A stretch of 64,000 nt of DNA from assembly GCA_921293015.1 (NCBI GenBank), contig OV121087.1, positions 35,137,235-35,201,234 on the forward strand, in the 5' to 3' direction. Below the pieces are notes generated by a model. That model did no database searches. It saw nothing but the letters and a program-made list of their open reading frames with translations, and was not told where the DNA came from. Both the position numbers and the translations under genes were made by a program. Source of the stretch: Phorcus lineatus. Lineage: Eukaryota; Mollusca; Gastropoda; Trochida; Trochidae. Below are positions 1 to 12,040 of the stretch, piece after piece; position 1 is the first letter of the stretch, and every line of letters begins with the position of its first letter.

Positions 1-2030
1 ACAATGAAACGTTGTCAACGTTAATGTCTGTTTTAAATATATGTTCCTGTCTTGCAATGAGACAGATCATTAACCACTTTATTTCGATATTTTGAATTAA
101 AGTCAGCTTAACGTCTGTCCTAAACGGAAATTACCATCCCTCTGTTAAATGCGTTTACGTATATAACCTTAACGGCTATTACTCACCCACTACTGTACAT
201 TACAGACAGCATGTGATGCTGCTGGACCGTGAAATAGTCCAATACACGAGATTTTTCATCCCAATCAGGTGAAGCCTTTCCATCAAAACGGCGGATATGC
301 TAATCTACGTACACCCCAAAGAATACGTCCCTTTGATCAGGCAGTACACATCAAAACGAGGCTCAACCCGCACCACAACAAACGCTGTAAAGTGCAAATG
401 CTTATAGATGGGACTTTCGATCATGCATACATAATTGCTCTCACTAAAAAGATTATATTTATTGACGTTTCACTAAAGAGAGGGGAAATCATTCATCCGT
501 GATGACTAACAAACGATTTCAAATTAGGGAGGTACGTAAATACGTATACGACTGTTTCATACGTACGAAAAGGATCTATCATTTCAAAGTGTAACGTGTC
601 TGGGCGTATTGTGACATTTCGGTGCTTTACGTAATAAATCAAGTATCGAAATTGTGTTCAATGCATTTTTGAGGCAATCTGCAGTCCTTATGAGAATACT
701 TATCGCCATATTTGTAACTCTCCGCTAGTTTGGACATTAACTTTCAGTCTGGATTCTCAATATATTTCCAATTTGATATAGATAATGATGAAATATCATT
801 TACCAGTTATAGAAAAATATTTCACAGATGATAAATTAAAAAAGCAGTTAATGGCAAATATTATTGTTTTCAAAGAGAAGAACTAATCCAAGTCAAAACC
901 TATTAATAGACCTCAAGCATGTATGTGATTGTATCATATTTCTTGTATTGATGTACAATGAACATAGAATTTTTTTATATTAAGATTCTATTTGAAGGTG
1001 TTTTAAATTTAAAAACAAACACTTCCAACGATGTACGATGAATCAGTCTATATATACTTGTGATTTTATTTAATTATATTACTCTCAATACTGAATTTAT
1101 AAACCATTTTTACTCATTTTGAGACCTTTACCGTTGGCTCTATCAGTTTTCTTTTTTTGGAATGAATCAGCGAATAATTCAAATCATAAATGCTTCAGAG
1201 AGCAGTAATAAACGAGATTGAAACAGTTTACGTGACCAGGGATGAATGAACACAAGATAAGAAATGATAGACATCTGATGGAGCTAAAAAACTCTTCTCT
1301 CATTTTTCAATTTTGAAATTAACTCTAATTACCAATAACTTGGTTATCTATTCATAACAGATTGGTTTTCATTGTATGTAAACATAACCAAATTATCTAA
1401 TATGATAATTACTATATATTTAAATAGTTTTCACATGCAGTGTCGGTAACTATCGTATAGAACCACACTATCAAGACAGCGAGTTCAAGGTTCCAGAGAT
1501 TGTAATCTTAAGTTTATTAAGTTTATTTGAATACCGCTCTGAGATACAAAAAAAAATGTAAGTGGAATCTTTCAGTACAATTACTATCAGTGTTGTTACA
1601 ACCAACAGGATACAGTTAAAATCTATCTGTACTTTTAGGAATCGATAGACCCGTTGGTTTATGTTTGCAGAATCTCAAATTCATGCTTCAATTTCCATCG
1701 TACAGTTCTATGGAACCGTTGGTGCATGGTTCTTGGGTCTATTAGTGTTATGATTTCAAGTGTAAATTCTAAAATGTGTATTCTGTTGAACCGTTAATGT
1801 ATGTTTACAGAATGTTGTTATAATCTCTAGTGAACAACAAACGACCTTCAGAAAACCAAAGGAACCATGCATGGTGTAAGTAAGCTAGATGGTGGTCCCA
1901 TTAAGCCACGCAGGCAAAATAACTAATAATATGTGAAGTTGCAAACAGAACGTGTGTCTTCGTCAACGAAGCTCTTACTAGGTACCTTTCGCAGATAGTC
2001 ATGCAACAGCCTTCGCCTGAAGAAATAGGA
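1..2030. other. AT-rich intergenic DNA, no gene seen
   Basis: I see no coding region, RNA gene or clear repeat array here. The open frame at 269-502 has no family resemblance and no splice context. A short phrase around an ACCGTTGGT core recurs loosely at about 1650, 1717 and 1790, too degenerate to name. Confidence 0.5.
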
Positions 2031-2110
2031 AATTTATGGATTTACAACTTCTTTATTGCAAAGAGGTAAAGGTGAAGATACCAACACCGTTATCAAGCAA
2101 GTGATACTGA
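2031..2110. repeat. fragment related to the 2.5-kb fold-back element
   Basis: The segment shares the phrase CAACTTCTTTATTGCA and then, after a gap, CAAGCAAGTGATAC with the fold-back element at 2508-2734 and with a fragment at 49925-50005. It lacks the paired second arm. I read it as a decayed or partial member of the same repeat family. Confidence 0.4.
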
Positions 2111-2507
2111 ATGTTACAACACTGTGATTATATACATATGTACAAGTCTTCGCCTGGTTGAAGCATCTAAACTATATCAAGGGAATTGGACATTCAATAA
2201 GAAAGAGCATAAACACTGCTGAGCAACGAGTCGGCTGGATATTCATTAAAAAGCATTATCCCCATCGCCCTCCTTCTAATCATCGTCATTTTCATTGTTT
2301 CATCGGATATATAATACTAATATCTTGAACACACCGAATTGCGGTTATTCGCTTATCTTGTATATGTATTTGTATTCGTTTCCTTTTAGAGTTAAATGTT
2401 TGGAAAATCCAAAACCATATACATGGTGAGATAACATTCGATCACACTGAATAATGCCTTGATATATAACAAAATCAAACATTACCACAAAATAGTCAAA
2501 TTGATGA

Positions 2508-2734
2508 CAGTGTTAGGACTTCGAAACTATGGTAGAGCTTGAAGACGAACAAGTTCTTATGGATAGTCAACTTCTTTATTACATGAATGCGTCGTTTCGA
2601 TGAAGACGCTCAAATGGTTACCAAGCAAGCTTGTTATACACAGAAACGTCGCATTTCATGCAATAAAGAAGTTGACTATCCATAAGAACTTGTTCGTCTT
2701 CAAGCTTTACCATAGATTCGAAGTCCTAACACTG
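2508..2734. mobile_element. fold-back (long terminal inverted repeat) element
   Basis: Two arms of about 91 bp (2508-2598 and 2643-2734) are near-perfect reverse complements around a 44-bp spacer. The outer end begins CAGTGTTAGGACTTCGAA and the other end finishes in its complement. Only a handful of mismatches separate the arms, so the element is either young or kept similar by gene conversion. It has no coding capacity and would depend on a transposase encoded elsewhere if mobile. A non-autonomous fold-back or MITE-like transposon is the best reading. A transcribed copy would form a long hairpin RNA. I could not identify a target-site duplication. Confidence 0.75.
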
Positions 2735-3243
2735 CTACTTTCTTCCGTTCTTTAATCTCTACACAGCACACCTCCGAATTCTGGATGTTAAAAATTCGCT
2801 ACGTGATCACAATATATTCTATTCGTTTCGACCTTTCCATTAAGAGAATTTATACATTTGACTTCAGAACCTTATAAAACGTCATATTTCAAACTAAATA
2901 ATGTAATTCTCTTTTAATGGTAATTCTAACCTTTAACGATCTCTTTCACTCAACCTTGCGCTATTTCATCCCAGGCTAACCGCACATAACTATTTATATA
3001 CATGAAACCAATTGTTTAAGGAGGCGTATTAAATTTCAATTTGAGAGTATTATATTTGATGAATATTATTTTGGGTAAGGCGGTATATGTAGTAATTTTG
3101 ATGTAATTGCAGTGTCTTTATCAACATTTAATTAACTTATACCAGAAGTTGCATATAGGAAGATATACCTATCTACTAAATATATACAACCTTTGGAAAA
3201 AAGGAAATAGTTGGACCGAAGGTAAAAAGTGAAGAATACGCAC

Positions 3244-3702
3244 CATTCTCTACCAAAAGAGGTAGCTTCGTCATTAATTCCCATACAACCTCTGTTCTAA
3301 CACGAGCTGTTTTCGAGCTTCCAAAAGGTTCCCCTGGCGGCAAAATATTCCAACATAAACTACCTTGCAATATTTTTCTGCCAATGAAAACACTGTATGT
3401 ACGTGTATGGATAACATATTTGTTTTCACTGAGGCCTATGCAATAATGCAGTCATTAAATACGATTAATGTGTTCTGTAAGACTCATAGTGCCAAGTGCA
3501 TATTCGATTAAAGTGTAGCTGTCCGAAAGCATACGGAAATAACTGAGGAATTTTGAATGAAAACGTTTGAAACGGCGTCGCTGATTGCACCTCCTTTGAA
3601 TGCATCCAATCAGGCCTCTACAATTCTAAACCGAGAATCTCTCGTGTTAAACAGAGGTTGTATAGGAATGTATGACGGAGCTACTTCTGTGGGGAGAGAA
3701 TG
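3244..3702. mobile_element. MITE-like element, family A copy 1
   Basis: This 459-bp segment is one of three dispersed copies (others at 54983-55444 and 58389-58835). The ends are inverted repeats: CATTCTCT at the left and AGAGAATG at the right, continuing inward through a shared GTAGCTCCGTCAT and beyond for about 60 bp. Interior landmarks common to all copies include CTTGCAATATTT, CCAATGAAAACAC and TTTGAAACGGCGTCGCTGAT. There is no open frame of note. A non-autonomous DNA transposon is the natural reading. The 9-bp flanks match at 6 of 9 positions, consistent with an old 9-bp target duplication. Confidence 0.75.
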
Positions 3703-4328
3703 AGTAGACACAAGAAGAACAGACTGAATAAGTAGTGAACAGCAACATTGTGGCTTATTCGTAGAATAGAACATGCTGAAGAAAAAAAAACCGAAATAAA
3801 TAGTAGATCAAAACACGTGAGAGAAGTGTCACGTGTAAAATGCAATATGCATATTAGTATACTTTGCATTATTTATGCATCCAGCTGTCTACAAAGGATA
3901 ATTAAATTTTTACCTCGAAATGAATGACGAAACCTGTAAAAGGGCGTTTCAAAGATGATACATCATGTACTACTTATAGATAAATAAGTGAATAAATAAA
4001 AACAATATTTTAAAACCACAGAATCGATTTCATCATTTATCATGAAGCAAATATGACATAATTGACACTGTGGACGTTTTTACCTGTAATCGGGAAAAGC
4101 TGTACACATACACAAAAACTAAGTTTTCTATATACAATATATTATACAGGTGAATAAAATCATGGCAGATTATTAAGTCTTTCCGATGAATGACGTCACC
4201 AAAATGCGTCGAGAATTAATTTCTCTTTCATAGAGAAATGAAATATTTTACTGTAGAATTGACTTCATATGTAAAAAAAACTACATTGTATACTTGAAGA
4301 GTCAACGTTGAACATTTAAAAACATTTG

Positions 4329-4922
4329 AAAGGGGCAGTAGCACGTTTTTTGAAAGGTTTATTTATTCACATTTTCCTCAATAAACAATACTTTATGCCA
4401 AATGTATTATATACAGAGGGTCAAACACCTCATAACTCAACCCTATCATCAGTAGTCGTAGACACAATAAATCAAGTACATGTAAAATGTTTGTAAAAGC
4501 ATGCAAGTGTACATTTTCTGACGTGTGAGAGTAAATCACATTGATTATGTTGATTTATTGACCAATAACACGTGAGACCAGTTAAATAGTACTGGAATAA
4601 ACAATCAAAATGTAACAACAAAATACGTTTTTTTCTTGATTCATATAACCGGGCGACTCGCTATCTGGGCGATTTTCACCTGTAACCAAATCGTCCGGAT
4701 AAACGAGGTCCGACTATATCAAGCCAAAACCATTGGCGACCATTTTATGGGAACACCTTTTAATCATTTGCGGTAGGGAAATAGATTCGCGAAGCTGAAC
4801 AGATCATAGTACGTTCGTTTCACAACTGTTTCCTTTGAGTTCCTATTTCGTAATTGGAAACATTTATTTTCGTTTTCCTGAGATCACTTCGTATACCTAA
4901 AAAAACGTGCTACTGTCCCTTT
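4329..4922. mobile_element. 594-bp element with 23-bp terminal inverted repeats
   Basis: The left end (4329-4351) begins AAAGGGGCAGTAGCACG and the right end (4900-4922) is its reverse complement with a single mismatch. Internal phrases (CCAAATGTATTAT, CAGAGGGTCA, GTAGTCGTA, ATAGGGAAAT followed by GATTCGC) recur in order at about 21600-21770 in mam intron 1, so the interior belongs to a dispersed family. There is no credible coding sequence. I interpret it as a non-autonomous DNA transposon; superfamily is undetermined because no clear target-site duplication could be read. Confidence 0.65.
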
Positions 4923-6180
4923 AAAACAGATCCTAGCATGAACACTAACAGGCCAAACTTCATAATGTTAAAACGTGTTATCAAAGTCCTAACACTAAAA
5001 GTATCAATGTATAGTTTGAAAATAAGAAAAAGGTAAACTGTCAAAGAAATGTAGATTAAATAGAGAACACTCGTAAATCAGAATTATATATCATGGAAAG
5101 TATTTGATAAAGGGGAAAGTATGTCAAAACACACGTTATAATATAAGCATGTATTCATTTTACAATTCGTTTTACAAAAGCAATTGCAAACAAGGCAAAT
5201 GTTTCTTAAAGGACAAGAACTAAAAAACAACATTCATAATAATGAAATATACGTCACATGAACATTTATATAAAATTTATTTTCACAACATGTAATTTAC
5301 ATTGTTAGGAAATAATGAACTGTTTTGCCAAGTAAAAGGAATGTATCTTTTTGTTGAGTATAAGTAACAAATGTGATACATAAATGTATTTGTTCTTATT
5401 GCAGTGGATTAAAACACAAGTTCAAAGTTGAAAGCAAGACAACATACTTGAAAATCAACATCAAACTGGTGGCCTTTAAACAACAAACAAACTTCACAAA
5501 GAGAGAAACACAGAAAAAAAATCAACATTGTAATATTTTCAACAACATAATAAAGTACCTGTGCCTTATTCAACTAAATTGAAAATATAACAAGACACGA
5601 ACCGAAACAGACAGGACAGAAGTCCCCTGTATAAGGTGTGACGTGTTACAAATAGAAAGCTTCAATATGTACACAGTGTCCCTCTGTCGGCGTTAAGATA
5701 TAGTGACTTGCTATACAGTAACCATTACGGGATTGATGCAATTAATTACACAAGGCCGAACAATGGCAAATCTCAGCTTCTATACGAGTCTTTAGCCTCA
5801 GGCTGACCAGCGTTATTTACAACATGTATGTAAGGTAACGGGTTTGTATTTGGCCCGACCTAATTCTCTACCAAACTGTCAAATGCACGAAACTGATATC
5901 AACAACAACTCCAAGTTGTTTTTAGAGAAACGTATCAGATAATTGTTAAATGTGTGTTTTTAAGAAAGTCACTTGATCCCCGTATGGTCTTTTAACGATA
6001 GTTTTGTCAAGGGAAATACGATAGTAAATTAGCGTTTTAAGATATTTAAAGGTTAGAATAATCTCCGCGCTTCTATCAGATAAAGCGGGCCTTGTACCTT
6101 TGCGGCAAAGCATGTAAAACTGATTGCCCGTGAAACGACTGACGTTGAGACGATTTTCACGAGCGTTTGCACTTCGTGGC
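4923..6180. other. AT-rich intergenic DNA, no gene seen
   Basis: No coding or RNA gene is supported. Base composition shifts towards higher GC and CpG from about 5800 onwards as the mam promoter region approaches. Confidence 0.5.
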
Positions 6181-7120
6181 CTCAATTTGAAAGGTAATCA
6201 TTAAATTTAAATCCCCGTGTAGTTTTTCTTCGATGTCGTCTGCTCGAGGCCACGAGGTTTTTGGCGCGCATTAGCTCGTGAATGGCGCTCGCGCATGCCG
6301 AAGTCTCATCCGCACGAGGTGACAGAGACAACAGTTTGCTATTGTGCCTCCCCCACCCCTTGTTACGTGCACCCCTTCCTGTTACCCGTCTCTCCCCGCT
6401 ATAACGCGCCCAAACTTTCCGATAGGGCCCGAGGCCTATTCTAGCATGACACCGCACCGTCATCGCACTGAGAATAGCACAGTCAGTTATCAACCCATGA
6501 TAGGCTTGTCCCAATTACCACTTTCCTCAGCTTGTCGCACGAATATATTCGTCTTTTGGGATATTTTCACAATCCCATAGGAGCGAAAACACACTCGAGT
6601 TGAAGTCAACACGCGATCCCTGACGGAACAGAATAAATTTGATCAGAGCGACCTGAGATTTGCTCAAGGAAATCTGATTGCGCCAGCGTCGGGCAGTCAA
6701 AAGCCGACTAGCCATGCGCCCCTCAACAACTCATTTGGACTCGCCCGCATCAGTAAGCGTGCCGTGAAATATCATTCCGCTTAGAGTAAGCATTGTATTG
6801 AGGCGTGGATGTTGTGGTGTGTCGTGCACGGGCCGCCAGTGTACCCTCAGAGTGTTGTGCTACCCCCACGGCGGTGACAGTACCCCCCTCCCCCTCAGAG
6901 CGACCAGCGACAGGAAGGGGAGAGGACGAGGCCCATGACGAACCTCCCTCCATTGTCCGGCCGGTGTAGCTAGGATCGACCGACCGAGGGAGAGAGAGAG
7001 AGAGAGCGAGCGAGTTTCCCCTGTGAGTGAGTGAGTGTTCCTCTCTTGACTGTGCTGCGCTGTGTTCCCGGAGTCTGTCATACTGGCCGCCTTTACCCTC
7101 CCGAGCAGTCACTGGGAGGC
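6181..7120 (+). promoter_or_regulatory. mam: CpG-rich putative promoter and 5' UTR of mam
   Basis: This stretch is much richer in G, C and CpG than the surrounding DNA and ends directly at the mam start codon. No TATA box stands out, which fits a CpG-type promoter. It includes a short GA run near 6990 and a GTGA repeat near 7022. An in-frame stop at 7028-7030 shows that the coding sequence cannot extend further upstream in this frame without splicing. The transcription start cannot be set from sequence alone. Confidence 0.55.
6935..6973 (+). other. possible upstream ORF (12 codons) before mam
   Basis: An ATG at 6935 opens a 12-codon frame that stops with TAG at 6971-6973, about 150 bp before the mam start and in a different frame. 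If the transcript begins upstream of it, it could damp translation of the main frame. Whether it lies within the mRNA is unknown. Confidence 0.3.
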
Positions 7121-7381
7121 ATGGGGGATTACTCGGCCCCCAAAAGACGAGATGTCGTGGACCGTCTCCGCAGGCGACTAGAGCATTATCGGCAACACCA
7201 GCTTGGGAGAAACCGGCGCTTCAACGAGGGATATAGCAGTCTTTACGACGAACATAGGCAGCAAGCGCAACTCTTGCACCACCGCTGGTTGGAAAGTAAG
7301 GCGAAGAAAGCAAAACAGTCAAGACAACAATCAAAACAGGACAATTCCAGTCAAGGGGAGCATCGGAACTTAGTGGTTACG
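7121..7381 (+). CDS. mam: Mastermind-like Notch co-activator, coding exon 1 (MAML N-terminal domain)
   Basis: The exon encodes residues 1-87 of a Mastermind-family protein, the nuclear co-activator that locks the Notch intracellular domain onto the CSL/Su(H) transcription factor. Residues 8-24 hold the diagnostic basic helix start (KRRDVVDRLRRRLEHYR), followed by a long charged helix and a second basic patch KAKKAK at 60-65, as expected of the MAML N-terminal domain. The ATG at 7121 is the first after an in-frame TGA at 7028, with G at -3 and G at +4, a good initiation context. The exon ends in phase 0 at a GTAAGT donor (7382). It joins in frame to the exon at 26965. No proline is seen in the middle of the helix, unlike the kinked helix described for vertebrate MAML proteins. 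Family assignment is confident; the gene symbol follows the Drosophila name. Confidence 0.93.
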
Positions 7382-7690
7382 GTAAGTTTACAATGGTGAA
7401 GTTTGTTGGTAGAGGTCGAGAGTTACTGTGTAAGATAGGCAAACATGGGACAGGTACCCCTCCGTCCCTCCCTCCTCCCCCTCTCACTGACATACCACGG
7501 GACAGTGTGTGAAGCCCAGTACGTCCCTCCCTCCCTTCTTGTGCTAACCTGTGTCCATGAGTCTTTATTTACATTTTGCTGCAATGTGCTAGTTGAAGCT
7601 ACTCCGCTAGCGCTAGAAGTTTGAACAACGCTCGCTGTAAAATCACTGAGGAAAGTTACCCATGCAGTCCGAGTTGAGTTGTTCGCCACA

Positions 7691-7698
7691 TTCCCACG
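7691..7698 (-). promoter_or_regulatory. consensus Su(H)/CSL binding site
   Basis: The + strand reads TTCCCACG, which is CGTGGGAA on the minus strand and matches the high-affinity YGTGRGAA consensus of Su(H)/RBPJ. It lies 310 bp inside mam intron 1. Function is inferred from the motif only. Confidence 0.4.
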
Positions 7699-8036
7699 CT
7701 TGGCGAGTGATCGACTTCGCATAAACACAACAAAGATATTACGGCGAATACCAACCCATCTGACTCAACCGCCTGGGAACTGCCTTGCCGTTCACTGTAC
7801 ATAATACCTACAATACTTTACACTACACCACACACCCGCCGATTCTGGGTTAGACTTTCCCGTGTTTGATACACAGGGTTGGGGCGGGGTGATCATTACA
7901 CCCTATCTGCAAGTTGACAGATGCGTCAAAAGGGGATGTTGTCAGTTGTAACTCTCACGGATAAGCTTCAGTGGATATTGCTATTTTAAACTGGAAACAT
8001 ATCACAATAACTTATGTACGGTTATAGTAGGTAGAT

Positions 8037-8044
8037 CGTGGGAA
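8037..8044 (+). promoter_or_regulatory. consensus Su(H)/CSL binding site
   Basis: The sequence reads CGTGGGAA, an exact match to the high-affinity Su(H)/RBPJ consensus. It sits 346 bp from the site at 7691 in the opposite orientation, near the start of mam intron 1 where enhancers are common. Confidence 0.4.
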
Positions 8045-9353
8045 CTTGTGTCTGTAAAGAGTTTTGTCAATGAGAAAGAAGTGTAAATACCTTGAGGAAA
8101 TTTTTTAGGTCACGCCTGTATGCAAATAATATGACCTGTGAATAGTTTTTAGAAAATGTATCAATTATCCGTCTTTTTTAAATGATATTGTTATGAAAAC
8201 CTTTCTCAAGTTAATGGTAAGCAACGTTACCATTTAAATGCTAATGTCTCTGTTATACATGCAAGAGGTGGCCATGCATTAATGAAATATCACGCAAGCA
8301 ATTTGGCAAGAAGTAAATGGGTACATGGGACCCGAACCATCCACTGCCTTAAAGAATAAAAAGGTTTTAAAGATGCAATGCAAACTTTCTTACATTAAAA
8401 CAATATTTGTCTTGATTTATCAAATCTTTTTATAGTTTTTCATAATTAACCTGCAAAATAACTTTTTTAAATAAAAACATTTCCTCATCAAGAAATATGG
8501 CCTGTATAGGTTTATTGAGATGACATACACCTTTAGTTGCAGGTTTGGACATATAAGCAATACTTTTTGATAGGTGAATGATGAATGAACACTAGCGAAT
8601 ATATATATCTTTCTTCTTTGAACTATCTTAAAAATCCCTCGAATATAAAATTTCCAGACTTCAAAACAAACAATTAATTGTTATTTTATTTCAATTTCTT
8701 TCTACATATTCAATTGTCTTGCATTATTTCCGTTCTAGACATACTTATTATTAAAACAACTTATTTAAAGTTAACTATTTGATAAGCTCCAATTATCACA
8801 ATATATATATTATTTTGCGTAACATTGATGCTGATGATAAACGACATACGTGTCAAAAATTCTAAAATTGTAGCTTTATCAGTATAGAATTTTCAAACAG
8901 ATAACCAATGCTTCTAAATGAGCTCTGTATCCTAAATGACTATTAATGAAGTTGTAACGATTATAAAACAAAATTAAATTTTTTAATATCTAATGAATCT
9001 CAATAATAAGAATTTCAAATCCGTCTTAAAAAAATCCAAATAATGCTTTTAATTACCTCTACAACCACTTGCCTCCAATGAAATTCTAATCAGACATTTA
9101 AACATAACGACTAACTTCCACTTAATAATAGATCAGAATGTACAATAAGGCATGTTATACATAGTATGAACAAACCTGAAAAATATGCAGTTTTATTGAT
9201 CGATGGTCTAATTAACTTACGATGTCCCATCAGGATATAATGCACCAGTTCGCTTAGTAGGTATTGAACGTTATCGATGCCAAACCCAATACAAGTAACT
9301 TGTAAATAATAAATACGCTTGGGCCACTGACAGGGAGAGGGGCGGGGTTGCAA

Positions 9354-9378
9354 GGGGGGGGGGGGGGGGGGGGGGGGG
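9354..9378 (+). repeat. uninterrupted 25-bp poly-G run
   Basis: Twenty-five consecutive G bases follow a GGGAGAGGGGCGGGG lead-in, so the region could form a G-quadruplex. Long G runs are also prone to length error in assembly, so the exact count is uncertain. Confidence 0.85.
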
Positions 9379-11007
9379 TGTTATGTGACAGGTGGAAACG
9401 CAGACAGACGGATTTAGTGTGTGTATTTGAATTGTTAAGAATTTGTAAGTGTTTGACACTTAAGAAACGGGTTAAGCTGTTGAAAGATACTCACTACATG
9501 GAATATGAAGAATGCTTATGCTTCTGAAATTCCCTGAATACTAAGTAAATTAATCATACGAAATATGCTGAAATGTTGTAAAGGAGCTATATGTAATATT
9601 GTATTGTTGAACTAACCTAACCGTCATATGGCGTTTGCATAGAAAATATCTTACTATTGATAAGAAATCAATATATTATGTCATCAGCAATATAACATTT
9701 TTTATATTATATATTTTGTATATATACTAAAAATATTATGCTATTATCTTTTATGAAACTTTCGAAAGATGGGGTGCAATAAATATAGTATACAATATGA
9801 CTTAACACAGGGACATGTAATATGATATTTGTTTATGGCTTTAAAGATCTCTTAATATTGATATAGCAAATAATATAGAAAAAATTGAAAGTTAAAATTA
9901 CATGAAATATTGTTTGGAAAAGAATAAAGAACAAAAGTAAAAATACTAAAAGTATGGAATACGATAGTGCTAATCCCCAAATAAAAGGAAATGAAGGTGA
10001 AACATGAACTGTTTCTCTAGAATTAATACCTACTATTGGTAGGAATGATAATTATTGTAGCTTGTAAAAGTCCATCATATGATATGTGATGCTTGTCAGA
10101 TGCATTTACTAAAACGCCCCCAGTTTTTATCTTGGATTGATTCTTTGACAAAGCATTGAATTGATTTTAGGTGACTAAATTGTTTTTCAAAAGTTGATGC
10201 AAGAACATTCCTTAAGCAGGAACAGTGACTATTCTTGGCATGTCAGTGTATACATCATAATCCTCTTTAAATACTGCATGTATAACCATGAAAAATTAGA
10301 ACCCAGGACATCAAGCTTTAGCCGCCTTTAGTTAACATTGTCCTAAGGTTCTGACTAAAAATTATATATTAAAAAGGCAAACTTGTCCCCTTCCAAATAA
10401 ATGTCATACCTTTAGATTTCAATTGTACATTAATGGCTGCCAAAAATCTCAAAATATTTAATGGTTTTGATATAATTCAACTCAACCTTTTTAATATCAG
10501 ACACATCGTTTATAGTTAATTAAAGTAATTGTGAAACGTGAACCTGTGTGTTTTATATTGTCATTTAAAGAGAGTTGCAGTTAAGAGTTAAAATTAACCT
10601 ATGCACTGTGGCCCTGGTTGTGTCCCCATAAGTAAAACAAATACATGTCTTACGTAATGTCACTTTCTTGAGATTAAAATACCATTGCAAATGTCATTAA
10701 ACATGTATAATGAATGTTATACTTAATTCTATTTTTGATCCAACTAAATTGTGCTTGGATTAAAAATGTGCATATGCAGAAATATATGCAAAAATATTTT
10801 CTGGGGGAAACATAGTGTCAAATAGAAAACATATTCATGAGGGTTTAAAATGACAATAGGCAACATAAGAATATTCACCAATTCAGTGTTATAATCAGGT
10901 CGTTTACATACCACAATACTTTAATATCCCTTTTTAAGGAATCTTTGAAAAAATAACTAAGCTTTGAGCAATGGTCTATAAATTACTGTAAATATTTTCA
11001 TATTAAA

Positions 11008-11400
11008 CAGTATCCCAGTGTAAAATGAAAAATAAATACTTGACATCAAACGGTTCATTATGCCAGTAGATACTAGATAATGTATACTTGTTGAATTCAT
11101 ATAGAATTAGTATCTTTATAACTGCATAGAATGAATGACAGATAACAAACATAAAACTAAACATTAAGCCAGTATATAGGTAATATATACCTGTTGAGTT
11201 TATATATAATTAATATCCCGGTGTAGACTGAATGACAAATACTTAACATGAAATATTAAGCCAGTAAATAAGTAATTAACCTGTTTGGTTATAGACACAA
11301 GTAATACCCCGGTGTAGAATGAATGACAAATACTTCACATGAAACATTAAGCCAGTAAGTAAGTAAAGTATACTTGTTGAGTTTATATACAATTAATACA
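11008..11400. repeat. degenerate tandem repeat, unit about 91-106 bp
   Basis: The landmark GCCAGTA occurs at 11062, 11168, 11260 and 11351, each time preceded by a CCCAGTGTA/CCCGGTGTA-like phrase with GAATGACAAATACTT and followed by TATACTTGTTGA-like sequence. About four units are recognisable with indels between them. It lies in mam intron 1. Confidence 0.75.
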
Positions 11401-11728
11401 TACACCTCTCATCAATATCGCTTCCCACTCGACGTTCTATCGTAGCTGTATATCACACCTCAAGCGTCGTTATAGCGGGTATTACCCGTCGGATTGACGT
11501 GTACTAGCTGGTGTTTGTAACTCCTGTATCTCCATAGCCTTACACCTCGCTCACTCCTGTGTTTACACAGAGAAATAAACGCAATACGAGGCTTATCAGG
11601 GCACTGGTCCACCATAGTGCTTGCAACGTTATTGGAAGGTGGAACAGGAAAATGACTTGTCATTGATAATTCTAAAGAATTTAGGTTATTTCATTAAGAG
11701 AACATCTAGGATCGATAGATAGTTGTTT

Positions 11729-12040
11729 ATGTTGAATGGGAACAACGAAACTTAGGATGATTTCACTATGGTTAGGTTGAATGGGAACAACGTAGCTTGA
11801 AAGATGACTTTACTTTGGTTAGGTTGAATGGGAACACCCTAGCTCAAAATATTACTTTACTTTGGTTAGGTTGAATGGGAACACCCTAGCTCAAAATATT
11901 ACTTTACTTTGGTTAGGTTGAATGGGAACACCCTAGCTCAAAATGTTACTTTACTTTGGTTAGGTTGAATGGGAACACCCTAGCTCAAAATGTTACTTTA
12001 CTTTGGTTAGGTTAAATCGGAACACCTTAGCTTCAAAGAT
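11729..12040. repeat. 47-bp minisatellite, about 6-7 units
   Basis: The phrase AGGTTGAATGGGAACA starts at 11774, 11821, 11868, 11915 and 11962, with a variant at 12009: five successive intervals of exactly 47 bp. A further degenerate unit starts near 11729. Central units are almost identical, outer units diverged, as expected from unequal exchange within the array. It lies in mam intron 1. Confidence 0.9.

Noticed and set aside
6182-7236. Several open frames in the mam 5' region
   Set aside because: They follow from high GC content, and some begin at GTG rather than ATG. Only the MAML frame starting at 7121 has family support.
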